Part shown: positions 49,481-61,374 of the stretch, piece by piece | Layout: each line of letters begins with the position of its first letter | How positions within the stretch are numbered: the first letter of the stretch is position 1 | NCBI GenBank assembly: GCA_026826555.1 | Contig: JAKSZT010054215.1 | Location: forward strand, 27,349,800 to 27,413,799 | Direction of reading: 5' to 3' | DNA from: Tolypeutes matacus | Lineage: Eukaryota; Chordata; Mammalia; Cingulata; Chlamyphoridae | Length of the DNA stretch: 64,000 bases | Notes under the pieces: model-generated | Seen by the model: the letters and a program-made list of their open reading frames with translations, nothing else | Told to the model about the DNA's origin: nothing | Database searches by the model: none | Translations under genes and position numbers: made by a program

Positions 49481-49917
49481 TCTGATGGTTAGGATAATGT
49501 GTCAACTCGGCCAGGTAACTGTGTCCAGGTGTTAGGTCCAGCAAGCACTGGGCTAATTGTAATACAAGAGCATTTATGGACTTCGATCACCAGTGAGTTT
49601 ACTGCGTGGATGGCTGATTACATCTGCATCAATCAGGGAGGTTGCATCAGCAATGGGTGACGCTTTTATCCTATCAGTTGAATGCCTTAAAATCGGAAGT
49701 GATTTCAACATTCAGAGAGAATTTCCCAGCTCGTCTTTGGACAGGCAACTTCTCCCAGAAACTCATCAAGGACCTTTCATCGGAGCCCCTGGTTTGCATA
49801 CTGTCTGCAGAACCTGGACTTTTGCATCCCCACGGCCACGTGAAAGACTCTTATAAAATCTCATATTATTGACAGATATCTACTGTTGATTCTGTTTCCT
49901 GAGAAAACCCTAATACA
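49481..49917 (+). mobile_element. Solo LTR, ERVL/MaLR-like, with perfect 5-bp target duplication
   Basis: 437 bp from TCTGATGG (TGTGATGG in the sister copy) to CTAATACA. Perfect duplications gcatc lie at 49476-49480 and 49918-49922. The first 265 bp differ from 61589-62037 at about 9 positions (about 97% by eye); the last third differs more, with short insertions. Both copies keep an open frame of 85-95 codons beginning around 'WLITSASIRE', without recognisable domain. Duplication length and ends fit class III LTRs. No internal ERV region is present. Confidence 0.92.
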
Positions 49918-49922
49918 GCATC

Positions 49923-50578
49923 TTTCTCAAAACTGCAGAAAACAGTTAAAGGGTTGCAGTTACTGGGTGAATGCCAAATCAAGAATATAAAGCTTTAAAT
50001 GATAGGAGAAGCTCATGGTACCCACAGTGCAACAAGGAACCAGCCTGCATGTATAGTGAGGGAGCAGAGTAACCTCTATGTACATAATTGGGTGTCTATA
50101 TGTCCATACTTATCTATTGGGTGGCAGCCTGAAAGATTATCCCAGGAAACTCATCTCTGCTCCCTCTCCCAGAACATGCCCTTCAAGCAGCTAAATCAGT
50201 GTAATAATTAAGTCAAAGCAGCCTAAGGGGAAAGATTATCAGCTTTAAGACATAAAATTGAGTACCCAGGAGGTGGGGAAAGTCTATCTCATAGAGTAGA
50301 GGGAACATACAGATTTGTATAAACAGAATTCCTAGGACAAAAGCAGGCAGAAGCCCAGAACAAGAGGCAGGCTCAAAAAAGACAGAGAGGACCCTGCACT
50401 TCACTTTCACCTCAGGCTGATCTTCTTGATAGGAGGGCTAACTTGGAAGAAGAGCACCAAACAATGCAGAACCAAATTGCAAAGACTGCGAAAGGGCCTT
50501 TTTGTATTGGTTTCTTTGTTTATGAAACCTCCTGGCACTCAAGGAAATCTCTATCATATCACTAGTTGATAAAAAATT
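49923..50578 (+). mobile_element. Possible L1 5'UTR upstream of the sense L1
   Basis: From about 50175 the G/A-rich style resembles the 5'UTR of an L1 or HAL1 leading into ORF1 at 50787. Between 49923 and 50170 nothing is recognised. If the 50588-50722 insert is removed the sequence runs on smoothly into ORF1 upstream sequence, which supports one L1 5' end. Confidence 0.45.
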
Positions 50579-50587
50579 AAGGAACAG

Positions 50588-50722
50588 GCTCTCTCTGCCG
50601 AGAGGGGCCTGCACCAAATCTTGGTGTGTATGTCCATCTTTCTCCCCCATTTCTCAGCAAGCTCTGTTCATTCTGCCATTTCCCAAATAAATTCTTTTTA
50701 CTGGCCTAACTTAAAAAAAAAA
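50588..50722 (+). mobile_element. Retroposed polyadenylated fragment of unknown source
   Basis: 135 bp ending in 'ataaattctttttactgg...' with AATAAA at about 50686, then a 13-base A tail. It is bounded by perfect 9-bp repeats aaggaacag (50579-50587 and 50723-50731). The first repeat follows 'aaatt', a site that fits L1 endonuclease nicking at TT|AA. The body 'gagaggggcctgcaccaaat' is not a SINE that I know; an LTR transcript end is possible. Confidence 0.7.
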
Positions 50723-50786
50723 AAGGAACAGACAGTTGAGGTACTAAATTCTATAGTTAACACATTAAAATATTAAAATGTAGACT

Positions 50787-51640
50787 GTGCAACAAAAGAT
50801 TACAAGACAAATAAAGAAACAGGAAATGATAGCCCAACCAAATGAACAAGATAAAAATTTAGTAACCACCAATGAGGAAGACCAGACTTTGGTCAAACTG
50901 GACAAAGACTTGAAAAAAATAAAACAAAACTTCAATATTTTTAAGGAGAAAAAGATGGGGAAAGAATTAAAGTTTATCAGGAAAATGATGAATGAACAAT
51001 ATGAGAATCTCAATGAAGAGACAGAAATTTTAAGTAGGAACAAAACAGAAATCCTGTAGTTGAAGATCATAAAAAGTGAAATGAAAAATTCCCTAGAGGG
51101 TTTCAAAAGCAGACTGAAGCTGGCAGAAGAATCAGGGTCTTTCCCTAAAAAGAAAGACAATTGAAATGATTCAATTAAGGAATAAAAAAAAAGATTGAGA
51201 AAAAGTGAACAAGTCTAAGAGACCTGTGGGACACCATCAAATGTAGTGATATATGCATTATAGGAGTCTCAAAAGGAGATAGAGGAGGGAAAGGGACAGA
51301 AAGAATATTCAAAGAAATAATGATAGAAAACTTCTCAAATATAATGAAATACATGAATATACATATTCAAGAATACCAAGAAACCCTAAGCAGGATAAAC
51401 TCAGAGAACCATGCCTAGACACACAGAAGTCAAACTTTTGAATACCATGGACAAGAAGAAAGTTCTGAAAGCTGAAAGAAAACAACAAAATAACTGGCAA
51501 TCACTAATGTATAAAGGAGTCCCATTATGATTAAGACATCCCCAGATAAAGAAAAGCTGAGGGAAGTCATTGCCACTTGACTTGACATACAAGCAATGCT
51601 AAAGTGAGTCATTCAGACTAAAAGGAAAGGACACTGGACA
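50787..51640 (+). pseudogene. L1 ORF1 pseudogene
   Basis: The open part (about 90 codons from a GTG at 50787) is a K/E/N-rich sequence that would form the coiled-coil part of ORF1p. After a stop at 51057 the frame continues with 'NSLEGFKSRLKLAEES' and then, around 51210-51340, with 'LWDTIKCSDICIIG' and 'GTERIFKEIMIENFSN', matching the RRM-proximal part of ORF1p ('LWDNIKRSNIRIIG' type). The 'VKLLNTMDKKKVLKA' block near 51430 matches the C-terminal domain. Several stops and frame changes kill it. ORF1p is an RNA-binding trimer needed for L1 retrotransposition. Confidence 0.78.
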
Positions 51641-52079
51641 GTGGATCAAAGAGGCATAAAGAAATAAACACCTCTGGTAAAGGTAACCATATGGGTAATT
51701 ATAAATGCCAGTAATACGGTATTGTATTTTTTGGTAGGTAACTCTACTTCTTATTTCTATAGGTTATAAAATATAAATGCATAAAAAGTAATGATAAAAT
51801 TATGCTTTTTTGACATTCAATGCATATAGATATAATTTGGGTTATAGGAACAGTGTTGGTGTATGCTATTAAAGTTAAGTTGGTATAAAAACAAGCATGA
51901 TTGTTATAGATTTAGGATGCTAAATTTGCACCCTATGATAACCACAAATATCTGAAATGTACAGACAGAAGGAAATGAGAACCGACTCAAAATGGTACAT
52001 GAAAAAAATCAAATAAATATGAAAGTAGGAATAAAGAATACAGAGTCAAAAAAGGTGTAAGACTTACAAAGATCAAAAG

Positions 52080-55000
52080 CAAAATGGCAGAAGAAACTCC
52101 TGCATTATCAGTAGTTACATTAAATATAAATATAAATGTACCAATCAAAAAGCAGAGGTTGGAAAAAGGGATAAAAAAGCATGACCTAACTATATGCTCT
52201 CTAGAAAAGAACAAAAACCAAAACAAAAAATAACTTTAAATTCAAAGACACAAATTGAAAGGGAGAGGATGGGAAAATATATATCATATAAATAGTAACC
52301 AACAGAGAACTGAGGTAGCTATACTCATATCAGATAAAATAGACTTTAGTGATGAGGACAAAGAGGGCCACTATATATTGATAAAGTATATAATGATAGA
52401 GCCACAAAACATATGAGACAAATATTGGAGCTCTGAAGGGAAAAATAGATGGTTCTACATTAACAGAAGAAGTCAATACACCACTTTCAAAAGTTGATAG
52501 AGCATGTAGACATAAGATCAATAAGAACACAGAAGACTTGAGGTGTATAATAAACCATCTAGACGTAAGAGGCATCTATAGAACAATCCACCCAATTACA
52601 GCAGAATATACTGAATACACATTGGTCATTCTCCAGGATAGACCATATCCAAGTTCATAAAACAAGCCTCAATAAATATAAAAATATTGAAATCATATAA
52701 TGCATCTTCTACAACCACAATGGAATGAAGCTAGAAATCAGTAACAGAGGGAGAACTGGAAACTTCACAACTATGGGAAATTAAACAATGCATTCAAACA
52801 ATGGGTCAAAGAAGAAATCAAAAGAGGAATTAGGAATATCTTGAGGTGAATGAAAATGAGAACACAATATAACAAAACTTATGAGATGCAGCAAAGGCAG
52901 TGCTTAGAGGGAAATTTATAGCTATAAATGCTTATATTTAAAAAGAAAAGATCTCAAATCAGAGACCTAACTTCACAACTGTAGCATCTATGAAATTGAG
53001 AGCAAATGAAACCCAAAGTGAGCAGTAGGAAGGAAATAATGAAAAAGAGTGGAGACAAATGAAATACAGAATTTAAAAGAAATAAAAACAATGAAACCAA
53101 AAGTTAGTTCTTTGAAAAGATCAATAAATTTGACAACCTTTAGCTTGACTGAAATAGAAAAAAAGAGGGAGGATGCAATTAATTAAAATTAGAAATCAAA
53201 AAGGGAGACATTACTACCAACACTATAGAAACACAAAGGATTTTAAGGATATACTATGAACAAAATTATAACACCAAATTAGATAATCTAGATTAAATGG
53301 AAAAATTCCCAGAAACACATAAATCACATATGACTCAAGAAGAAATTGATCTTAAATATGTTAATAGACCAGTAAAAGCAGAGAAATTGAATCAGTAACC
53401 AAAAACTTACCATCAAAAAAAGCTCATGTCCAGATGGCTTCACTGGGGAACTTTACCAAATATTCCAAGAAGAATTAATAACAATCCTGCTCAAAATCTT
53501 TAAAAATTGAAGCACATGGAACACTTCCTAACTTATTCTATGTAACATCACGCTAGTACCAAAACTAGATACATTACCACAAGAAAAGATAATTATAGAC
53601 CAATATCCTTATGAATATAGATGCAAAAATCCTCAGCAAAATTCTATCAAACAGAATCCAACAGCACATTAAATGAATTATACATCATGATCATGTGGGA
53701 TTTATCCCTGGTATGCTAGGGTGGTACAACACAAAAAATTAACTAATGTAATACACCAAATTAGTAGAATGAAGGGGGAAAAAACACATGATCATTTCAA
53801 TTGATGCAGAAAAAAAGTATTTGACAAAATCCAGCAGCCCTTCTTGATAAAAACACTTAGAAAAGTAAGAATAGAAGGAAATTTTCTCAGTATGATAAAG
53901 GGTATATAAGAAAAACTCAGAGCTATCATCATACTCAGTGATGAAAGATGGAACGCTTACCCTCTAAAAAAAAAAAAAGACAAGGATGCCCACTGTCACC
54001 ACAGTTATTCAAAATTGTCCTGGAAGTTCTAGTCAGAACAATCACTCAAGGACAAAATAAACCACAGGCATCCAAATTGGAAAGGAAGAAATAAAACTTT
54101 TTCTATTTGCAGATAACATCATCCTATATAATGAAAATCCTAGAAAATCTATAACAAAGTTCCCAGAGCTAATAAATGAATTCAACAAATTTGTGGGTTC
54201 AAGATGAGCATGAAAAATCAGCAGTGTTTTTCTACATTAGTAAACAACTGTCTAAAGAGGAACTTCAGAAAAAAAAAATCCATGTCCATTTACAATAGCA
54301 AACAAGAAACAAAAAAATCAAATATTTAGGAATAAATTTAACCAAGGATATAAAGAATTTTAGGCAGAATACTACAAATCATTTCTAAAAAAAAAAAAAA
54401 AAAACATAAACAGAGACCTAAATAAATGGTAGGATATCCTGTGTTCATAGATTACAAGACAAATATTAAGATGTCAGTGTTACCCAAAGCGACTTATAGA
54501 TTCAACACAATCCCAATCAAAATTCCAACATCCTTCTTAGTAAAACTGGAAAAGCCAATCATCAATTTGTATGGAAGGGTGAGGGGGTCCAAAGAGCCAC
54601 AGCAATCTTGAAAAATAAGAACAAAGGTGGAAGACTTACACTTTCTGATTTTAGAACATCTTACAAAAGCCACAGTAACTAAAACAGCATGGAACTGGCA
54701 CAATATCGACTGATGGTATAAAAGTGAGAGTTTTGAAATAAACCCACATATCAGTGGCCAATTGATTTTGACCAGGCTGCCAAGTCCACTTATCAAATGG
54801 TGCTATGAAAACTGGATGTCTATATGCAAAAGAATGAAAGTGGACCCCCTACTTCATACCATGAACAAAAATGAACTTAAAATGTGTCAAAGACCAAAAT
54901 ATAAGAAGGAAAACTCTAAAACTCCTACAAGAAAATATTGGGAAATATCCTCAGGACCTTGTAATAGGCAACACTTTCTGAGAATTTATACCAAAAGAAT

Positions 55001-55760
55001 GAGCAACAGAAAAACATAGATAAATTAAACTTTTTGTGCATCAAAGGACTTTGTCACGAAAGTAAAAAGTCAACCTACAGATTGGGAGGAAATATTTGGA
55101 AACCACATATCCAATAAGGGTGTAATATCCATAATATATAAAGAAATCCTACCACTCAACAACGAAAAGACAAAGAACTCAATTGAAAAATGAACAAAAG
55201 ACTTGAATAGAAATTTCTCCAAAAAACATATACAAATGGCCATAAAGCACATGAAAAGATGCTCAATATCCTTAGCTATTAGGGAAATGCAAATCAAAAC
55301 GACCCTGAGATACAATTTCACACCCACTAGAACGGCTACAAATAAAAACATGAGAAATAACAAATATTGTTGGTGGGGATTTAAAATTGTGCAGCTTCTG
55401 TAGAAAACAATTTGGCTGTTCCTCAGAAAGTTAAATATAGAATTACCATATGTCCTGGCAACCACACTTCTTGGTATATACCAAAAAAATCTGAAAGCAG
55501 GGACTCAAACACATGCTTCCTCACTGATGTTTATAGCAACATTAGTCACAATTACCAAAAGATGGAAGCAACCCAAGTGTCTACCAACAGACGAATGGAT
55601 AAGCAAAATGTGGTATATACATAATAAAGAATATTATTCAGTCATAAGAAGGAATGAAGCTCTGATACATGCAACCACATGGATGATCTTTGAAGACATC
55701 ATGTTGAGTGAAATAAGCCAGACACAAAAGGACAAATATTGTATAATCTCACTGATATGA
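52080..55760 (+). pseudogene. L1 ORF2 pseudogene (endonuclease plus reverse transcriptase)
   Basis: The N-terminal endonuclease begins near 52090 ('LNINVNVPIKKQRLEKG...' in frame). Reverse transcriptase motifs follow: 'ttctatttgcagataacatc' at 54101-54120 encodes FADN where active L1 has FADD. The C-terminal region ends near 55760 ('gaagacatcatgttgagtg', 'aataagccagac'). Stops and frameshifts occur throughout: the longest open pieces are 60-100 codons. ORF2p in active L1 nicks DNA and reverse transcribes its RNA; this copy cannot. Confidence 0.85.
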
Positions 55761-56249
55761 AATAATTATCATAGGCAAATTCATGAACTCAGAAACTAGA
55801 GTACTGTTCACCAGGGGCTAGAGTAGTGGTAGGGAAGGGACAGTTAATGCTGAGTTGCTTTAGAATTTCTGTTTGAGGTGATGGAATAGTTTTGGTAATG
55901 AATAGGTTGTGAATGTAATTTACAACACTGAATTACATATTTGAATGTGGTTAAAAAGGATATTTTAGGTCATATATTTGCTACTAGCATAAAATTTTAA
56001 AACAATGTACTAGACATCAGAGTGAACCCTAATGTGAGCTATGGACCATAGTTAATAATATAATTATAATTATATTGTTTCATCAATTGTACCAAAGTTA
56101 ATTGTAACAAAGTTACCACACAAACACCAAGTGTTAATAATAGGGGAACTGTGTAAGGAGGGGTATATGGAGACTCTTTATCTTCTGCATGATTTCTGTA
56201 AACAAACAACTTCTCTAATAAAAATTAATTTTAAAACACACACACAACA

Positions 56250-56650
56250 TAATACCATTATCACAAAGAAGGCAATAGTTTCGTGGTAGCATTTAATATC
56301 CAGTCTATATTCAAATTACTCTCATAAACCAAGACCAAGAATGACTGCTATCTCTTTCTTTCCCTCTCTATCTCTCTCATTGAACCAAGATCCTATAAGT
56401 TTCATGCATTTTACTTTTTAAAAAAATGGTCCCTTAATCACTTTTAATAGTTTAAAGAACAGATCCCCATTCTTTTTCCAACACTTACTTTTTGAAAAAT
56501 CCAGGCAAGTTTTGTTACAGTTATCTCATATTCAGGGTTTATCTGACTTACTTCTTGGTTTCCTTAAATTTGTTCCTCTGCAATCTTTCTTCTCTGTCCT
56601 GATTGGCTGCAGGTTAGCCATTGGAAACAGGATGTTTGCTCCCTTATATG
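56250..56650 (-). mobile_element. Possible LINE-1 3'UTR, antisense, very old
   Basis: 'cataataccattatcacaa', 'atttaatatccagtctatattc' and 'gtttcatgcattttac' resemble the antisense 3'UTR of an old L1, but the match decays to the right. About 56650-56910 is unassigned and includes a 9-bp hairpin at 56769-56791. Confidence 0.5.
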
Positions 56651-56909
56651 GGATCACAAAAGGAGGTTTAAAGGTCTTATAAAGTGAAGGTATCTCATCA
56701 TTAATGCTGCTAAATTTGATCATTTGGCTAAGGCAATGACCACAAGAGCTCTCCATTTTAAGGAAATTTAAATGCCTCTTTAAGGCATTTAAAGAGATAC
56801 CCAAGGAGCCCCCGCTGTTCTGGTCCCCAGCCGTTTGGGTCTTCCTAGCATCACCTACCAGGCGTGAGACTCAGCACACAAATGATCCCAATCCCCTGTC
56901 TATCCATTT

Positions 56910-57560
56910 GAGGTTTTATATATTGAGTTATAGATCCATCTTTATGTTTTTCCAAATGGCTATCCAGTTGTCCTAAAACTGTTTAATCAAGAGCTGATCT
57001 TTTCTCCAATAACATTAGATGCTCTCTTTATTATACAACAAATCTACATATGTATTTGTTTCTTTCTCTGGACCTTGTACTCAATTACATTGCTCCAATT
57101 AACTAATCATGGACCAATGCCACACTAGATTTACTACAGAGACTTTATTTTATGTTCTTACATCTACTAGGGCTCCATTCCCAGAGTTCTTTTTTTTTTA
57201 AAGATAATCTGGCATGTATATTTTTCCACAGAAATTTAAGAGTCAGCTTGCCTAGAAAGGAAAACAAACAAACAAACAAACAAACACCTTGATAGTGTTC
57301 TATTGAGTTCATGCTAAATTTATATATTAACTTAGGATGAGTTTACATCTTTATGATCTTGAATGGGTCCCACACAAGAGTAAGAATCGTCTACAAGTCC
57401 AAGTCTACTTTTATGTCTTTCAGCAGTATCTTCCACTCATATACATTTTGCACATTTATTGTTGAGTTTATTCCAAAGTATTTCACCTTTATGTCACTAT
57501 TATTAATGGTTTCTCCTTTTTGTTTATATCTTCTAACTTGATATTGGCTATTTCTAAAAG
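56910..57560 (-). mobile_element. LINE-1 ORF2 reverse transcriptase C-terminal part, antisense
   Basis: Blocks 'ccaatgccacacta', 'agggctccattcccagag', 'ttctatatattgag'-like and 'ttgcacatttattgttgag' run in antisense ORF2 order. An (AAAC)n run of about six units lies at 57262-57287 in place of the usual A-rich stretch. It faces the sense piece that starts at 57590. Confidence 0.72.
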
Positions 57561-57589
57561 TCAAGTTTACCATGGAAAAATGAAACAAA

Positions 57590-58670
57590 AATGCACAAAA
57601 ATTGGAGGAATGTTTTCACAACACTGAGATAGGCCTGGCTTTCCAAAGAGACCCAAAATTCAGGAACTATAAAGGAAATTCCATGTTGTCTATATAAAAT
57701 TAAATATATCTGCACAAGAATAGAAATAGCATAAACATAGCTAAAAATATATGACCAATGGAGAAAATGTTTGAAACAGAAACAGCAAAGTGCTAATTTA
57801 AGAAAATTTATTAGAAATACCTAAATCATTATTAAATATCAGTAACAAAAATACCAATAATGCAGCAGGAAAATAAGCAAAGTACATGAATAGACTATTC
57901 ACAGGTAGAGAAACACAAACAATGCATAAGCATATAACAAGGTAACAATGATAAGAAGCAATTAATTTCCAAGTGCTTATGTTGAGTCTGGCTCCGTCTT
58001 AAGTGCTTTGCTTGTATTAATTTCTTTAAACCTCACAGAAACCCTATAAGCCTGGTATTATTAACCCTTATTTTACTGATAAGAAGCCAATAAATAGAGA
58101 TGAAATAAGATTATCATAAATGAGGACAGATATGCAAACTGATTAATCATTTATGAATTTCACCAATCATATTGACAAATATAAAGAGTCTAAGGTTACA
58201 TAATGTTGCTGAAGGTATGGCTCATACATTTTGGGGAGAGTATTAATTGCTATAACCTCAACAGTATCTAGCTATGTGTTAAATGCATATGGGGCTTTTG
58301 AATCAGAAATTTCATTGATATGAATTTATCAGAAATATATAGTATCACACATGCAAATATGAAAGTACAAGGATTTTTATTATAGCATTTTTTTCCTGAT
58401 TCAAAAACTAAAACAATTTAATTATTCATCAGTAAGGATCTGATTAAATACAGTATATTGCATGAGGACAAAGAGACTCTTGATAACCAGTATAGAATAT
58501 GACGCCCATCTCCATGTACTGACTTGGAACGACTGTCAAGATGCATTCTTATGTGATAAAAGCAAGGAGCAGCACTGTGGGAACTATCATTAAAATAATG
58601 TGGCCTGCTTGCATCTTCATGTGAAGTTCCTGGATGGCAAAAGAAATTCTTAACAGCATTTTCTCTGGAG
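57590..58670 (+). mobile_element. LINE-1 ORF2 end and 3'UTR, sense, interrupted by MIR
   Basis: 'gctaaaaatatatgaccaatgg' style sequence near 57740 and 'gtacatgaatagactattcacagg' near 57884 are ORF2 C-terminal. After the MIR the piece continues with 'tagtatcacacatgcaaat', 'gcagcactgtgggaac' and an L1 3'UTR style end. It is a diverged L1M-type copy. Confidence 0.62.
57955..58092 (-). mobile_element. MIR SINE, antisense, inside L1
   Basis: 'agtgctttgcttgtattaatttctttaaacctcac' and 'ccttattttactgataagaag' are the antisense MIR 3' half. Old L1 lies on both sides. Confidence 0.78.
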
Positions 58671-59330
58671 AGGGGACTGAAGGTCTGAGGTGAGACAGAC
58701 ATTTACTTTTCATTATGCAGTGAATTTTTTTTTTTGCCATTATGGCAAAAAAAGTATTACCTTAGAGATTTTAAAAGAATGTAGTAAAGAGAAAGAGAGA
58801 ATGAAAGAGAGAGAAGGGGTAAGATTTAAAACAAAATCGATCTCAGGACAGGTATCTAGTCTCCCACAGTGGCTCTATTCAAGGTGGATGTTCTCCTGCC
58901 TGTTAGAAGACTCTCCTCACACCGTAAACTTAGGCGCTCTCGACTGACTTCTGACTCTTCAGTCCTTATAGGAACTATTTCTAAATTGTTTGAGAGGGAC
59001 AAGCACAGTCTATATTTGGTTTTACTGGATAAAAAATCTGATATTGTGTGAACAGCTACAGTCTGTCCTGGAGACTGGGGCTGCAGGAGGACTGTTTATA
59101 GCTAGCGAAAGGCTTTGAAGCTAAGGGTTTTTTGCAGACCTGCAAGACTTCTCAGTAGGTGGGATGCCACTAGCTTTAGGTTCACTTGCAAAATCTTTCG
59201 GTCAAATGCAAAATCCACATAATAAGCAATTTTCAAACTACATCCCTGGAGACCAAGCTTGTTAAAATTGTTCTTCCCTAAACAAATGTGTTTTTGAAGA
59301 ACAGGGGGGAATACTTAATTCACAGTTTTC
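58671..59330. other. Unassigned, with an A/T-arm inverted repeat
   Basis: A 12-bp perfect inverted repeat with one-base loop spans 58729-58753 (TTTTTTTGCCAT and ATGGCAAAAAAA). A GAAAGAGA purine run lies at about 58788-58815. No gene is seen. Confidence 0.5.
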
Positions 59331-59379
59331 TTCCATCCCTAGGGATGGATGCACAGTGTCTCCTGTTGAATTTTATCCA

Positions 59380-59640
59380 ACCTGAGGGACCTATTAGCTG
59401 GTGCTGGCAGGGATCAGTCCTGGGCCCAGTGCTGCTTAATGACATTTTGTCCCCTGCAAGAGGACAGGTCATCATGGGTGCAGATGACACCAGGCAGTCA
59501 GGAAGGAGGAAGCTCTTTGGAGACAAGAAGAGAATCCAAATTATATTAGTAATTTGGAATAGTGAAAATGAGAAACAAAGAGAAAAAGGAGAGGAAATGT
59601 GAGAAGTACTTAAGTTACAGAAAATGCAATGGTCAAACTC
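59380..59640 (+). mobile_element. CR1/L3-type LINE reverse transcriptase relic
   Basis: In the frame open from 59288 to 59602 the peptide QGSVLGPVLLN (59408-59440) is followed 13 residues later by ADDT (59480-59491). These match the QGSVLGP-LFN and FADDT motifs of CR1/L3 (Jockey-clade) reverse transcriptases, where the spacing is about 17 residues. The downstream 'gacaagaagagaatccaaat' matches the region after FADDT in such elements. The left part of the frame (59288-59400) is not recognisable. It is a dead fossil of an ancient LINE. Confidence 0.62.
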
Positions 59641-61374
59641 TAGGTAAAGAACTGCTTAAAATTATATCTAAGGCCCAGAGCAGGTTACAAGTCTTTGGTA
59701 GGCATTGAACCAGAAAACCCACCCTGTGATCACAGACAATGGGAGAAAGTCATTCTTTTATACCAAGAGCTAGCTAGTTAGGCAGCATTTGAGGTTTCTT
59801 TTTATTTCTGGATTCTAATGTCTACTGAGAAGGATATAAAAAATCAGATGTGGTGATATGACTAGGAAATATGACCTAAAGGGAACTGAATGAGCAGAAA
59901 GATCATGTATATAGATTTCTAAGAGGCACTATGAGTGACTTTAGGAAGGGTATCTTATTCTCACAATAGCTGAAAACTACAATAAAAGTTTATGTCAGGG
60001 CACCATATTTTAAGATGATTAATTAAGTCTCTTAGAGGCCTCAATTCTAATTCTGGTACCCCTGGGAGTGGTTTAAGGCTAAGATTGCTTCTGTGCTATA
60101 GACTCTCACTGAGCATTTTACTTCTTATTCATAACACTTACTGAAATTGTAAAAAAAAAAAACAATTCCCTCTACAAATAATTATTGAGTACCTACTGAG
60201 TTCTAAGCACTGAATGTGTGTGTTCCCTTTAAATTCTGGTTTCAAACTGGCCCAGTTCTTTATAGAGTTCACCTCTACCTTGAAGTAATGTATCATACAC
60301 AGCTAGTAAAAGCTAGCTGGCTCTCTCAATTTTGCCTGGAGATTTCTTTTCCAAATTTTCCATCTTCCATGTTACCATAGGAGACTGTTTTCCCAAACAC
60401 TTCACAACTATATAAATTGGCTTATTTTCCCCATTTCCTATAGCAGTTTCCTTGACATTTTACCAGCCTCCTGCCCATTCCCATAGATGAAGCCAAGGAC
60501 ACATATTTTAAGCTTTGTTATAGCAACACCCTGCTCTTGGCATCAATTTCTGTATAAGTTACTTATTGCCACAAAAACACCACATAACAACCAACCACAA
60601 ACACAGTGGCCTTGGTGGTGAAGTGATGTAGGGGAATCCTGTATAGTATATAAGATTGTTTTGTTAATTCACAATTTCTCAAATAAAAAAAGAAACGTAG
60701 TTGAGTGCTCGCGAAGCTGTGTACCAACGGGTCACTGCTGGTCACGGCTGAATCACGAGTGGCTGTCGTCTTGGCTGCAGGCCGGCCAGGCAGCTCTGCT
60801 GATCTAGAATTGATGCAACTTGGGTGACTGAAATGACTTTACTCTCTGCCACCTGTCTTTCATCCTCCAGCAGAACCCCAGGCTTCTCCTTAAGGCAGTC
60901 TGAGAGAACCAATAGAGTGAGCAGAAATAGACTTTTGTCAAAGCAAGCCACATGACTAAGTCCAAATCAAGGAGAAGGGAACTATTCTCTACCACTAGAT
61001 GAGAGCAAAGCACATGTGAAGAGCATGGATACAGGAAAGGGTGAATGATTGGGGCTATTAACAGAATAAATCTACCGAAGAGACTATTTGCATAAGCCAC
61101 ATCAAAGATCATTATGTTTTGAGGGCAGTTGGGTGGTGAGAAATAGTCAAACTGTGGCTTTTAGTTGGAGATCAAGATGTTAGAATCTTCTGACTGACCA
61201 GATATAGGGTATAAGAGAAAGAGAAAAATCAAAGTAGACACAGGTTTGCCCTGTGCATGTGGGAGAACAGACTTGGTATTAATTGAGGTAGGGAAGACTG
61301 CACAATAAATGGGTATGGAAGAGAAAATCTTGACCTCTGTTTTGAACGTTGCTTCAGATAAGATGACTGCAAGA
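59641..61374. other. Unassigned non-coding sequence with a CpG-dense islet
   Basis: No coding gene. About 60540-60610 has a weak MaLR-like block ('cttattgccacaaaaacacc'). About 60160-60215 has an antisense MIR trace. At 60696-60785 eight CpGs occur within about 90 bp, after an AATAAA and a TATA-like 'gtatagtatataag'; see the findings. The 102-codon minus frame at 60804-61112 has no domain. Confidence 0.45.

Larger units (their letters stand above)
50730..56240 (+). mobile_element. LINE-1, nearly full length, sense
   Basis: It holds in order an ORF1 relic (50787-about 51640), an inter-ORF spacer (about 51650-52080), an ORF2 relic (about 52080-55760) and a 3'UTR (about 55760-56240) ending in a CACACA/A-rich tail. 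The 3'UTR blocks 'tggttaaaaaggatatt', 'atgtgagctatggacc' and 'ttctctaataaaaatt' are L1-type. No complete ORF remains. Neighbours are a retroposed insert just upstream and old L1 debris downstream. It is the most complete L1 in the window. Confidence 0.9.

Noticed and set aside
50765..51160. 131-codon minus-strand open frame
   Set aside because: It is the complement of the L1 ORF1 relic. The F/S/L-rich composition is the expected shadow of a K/E/N-rich frame.
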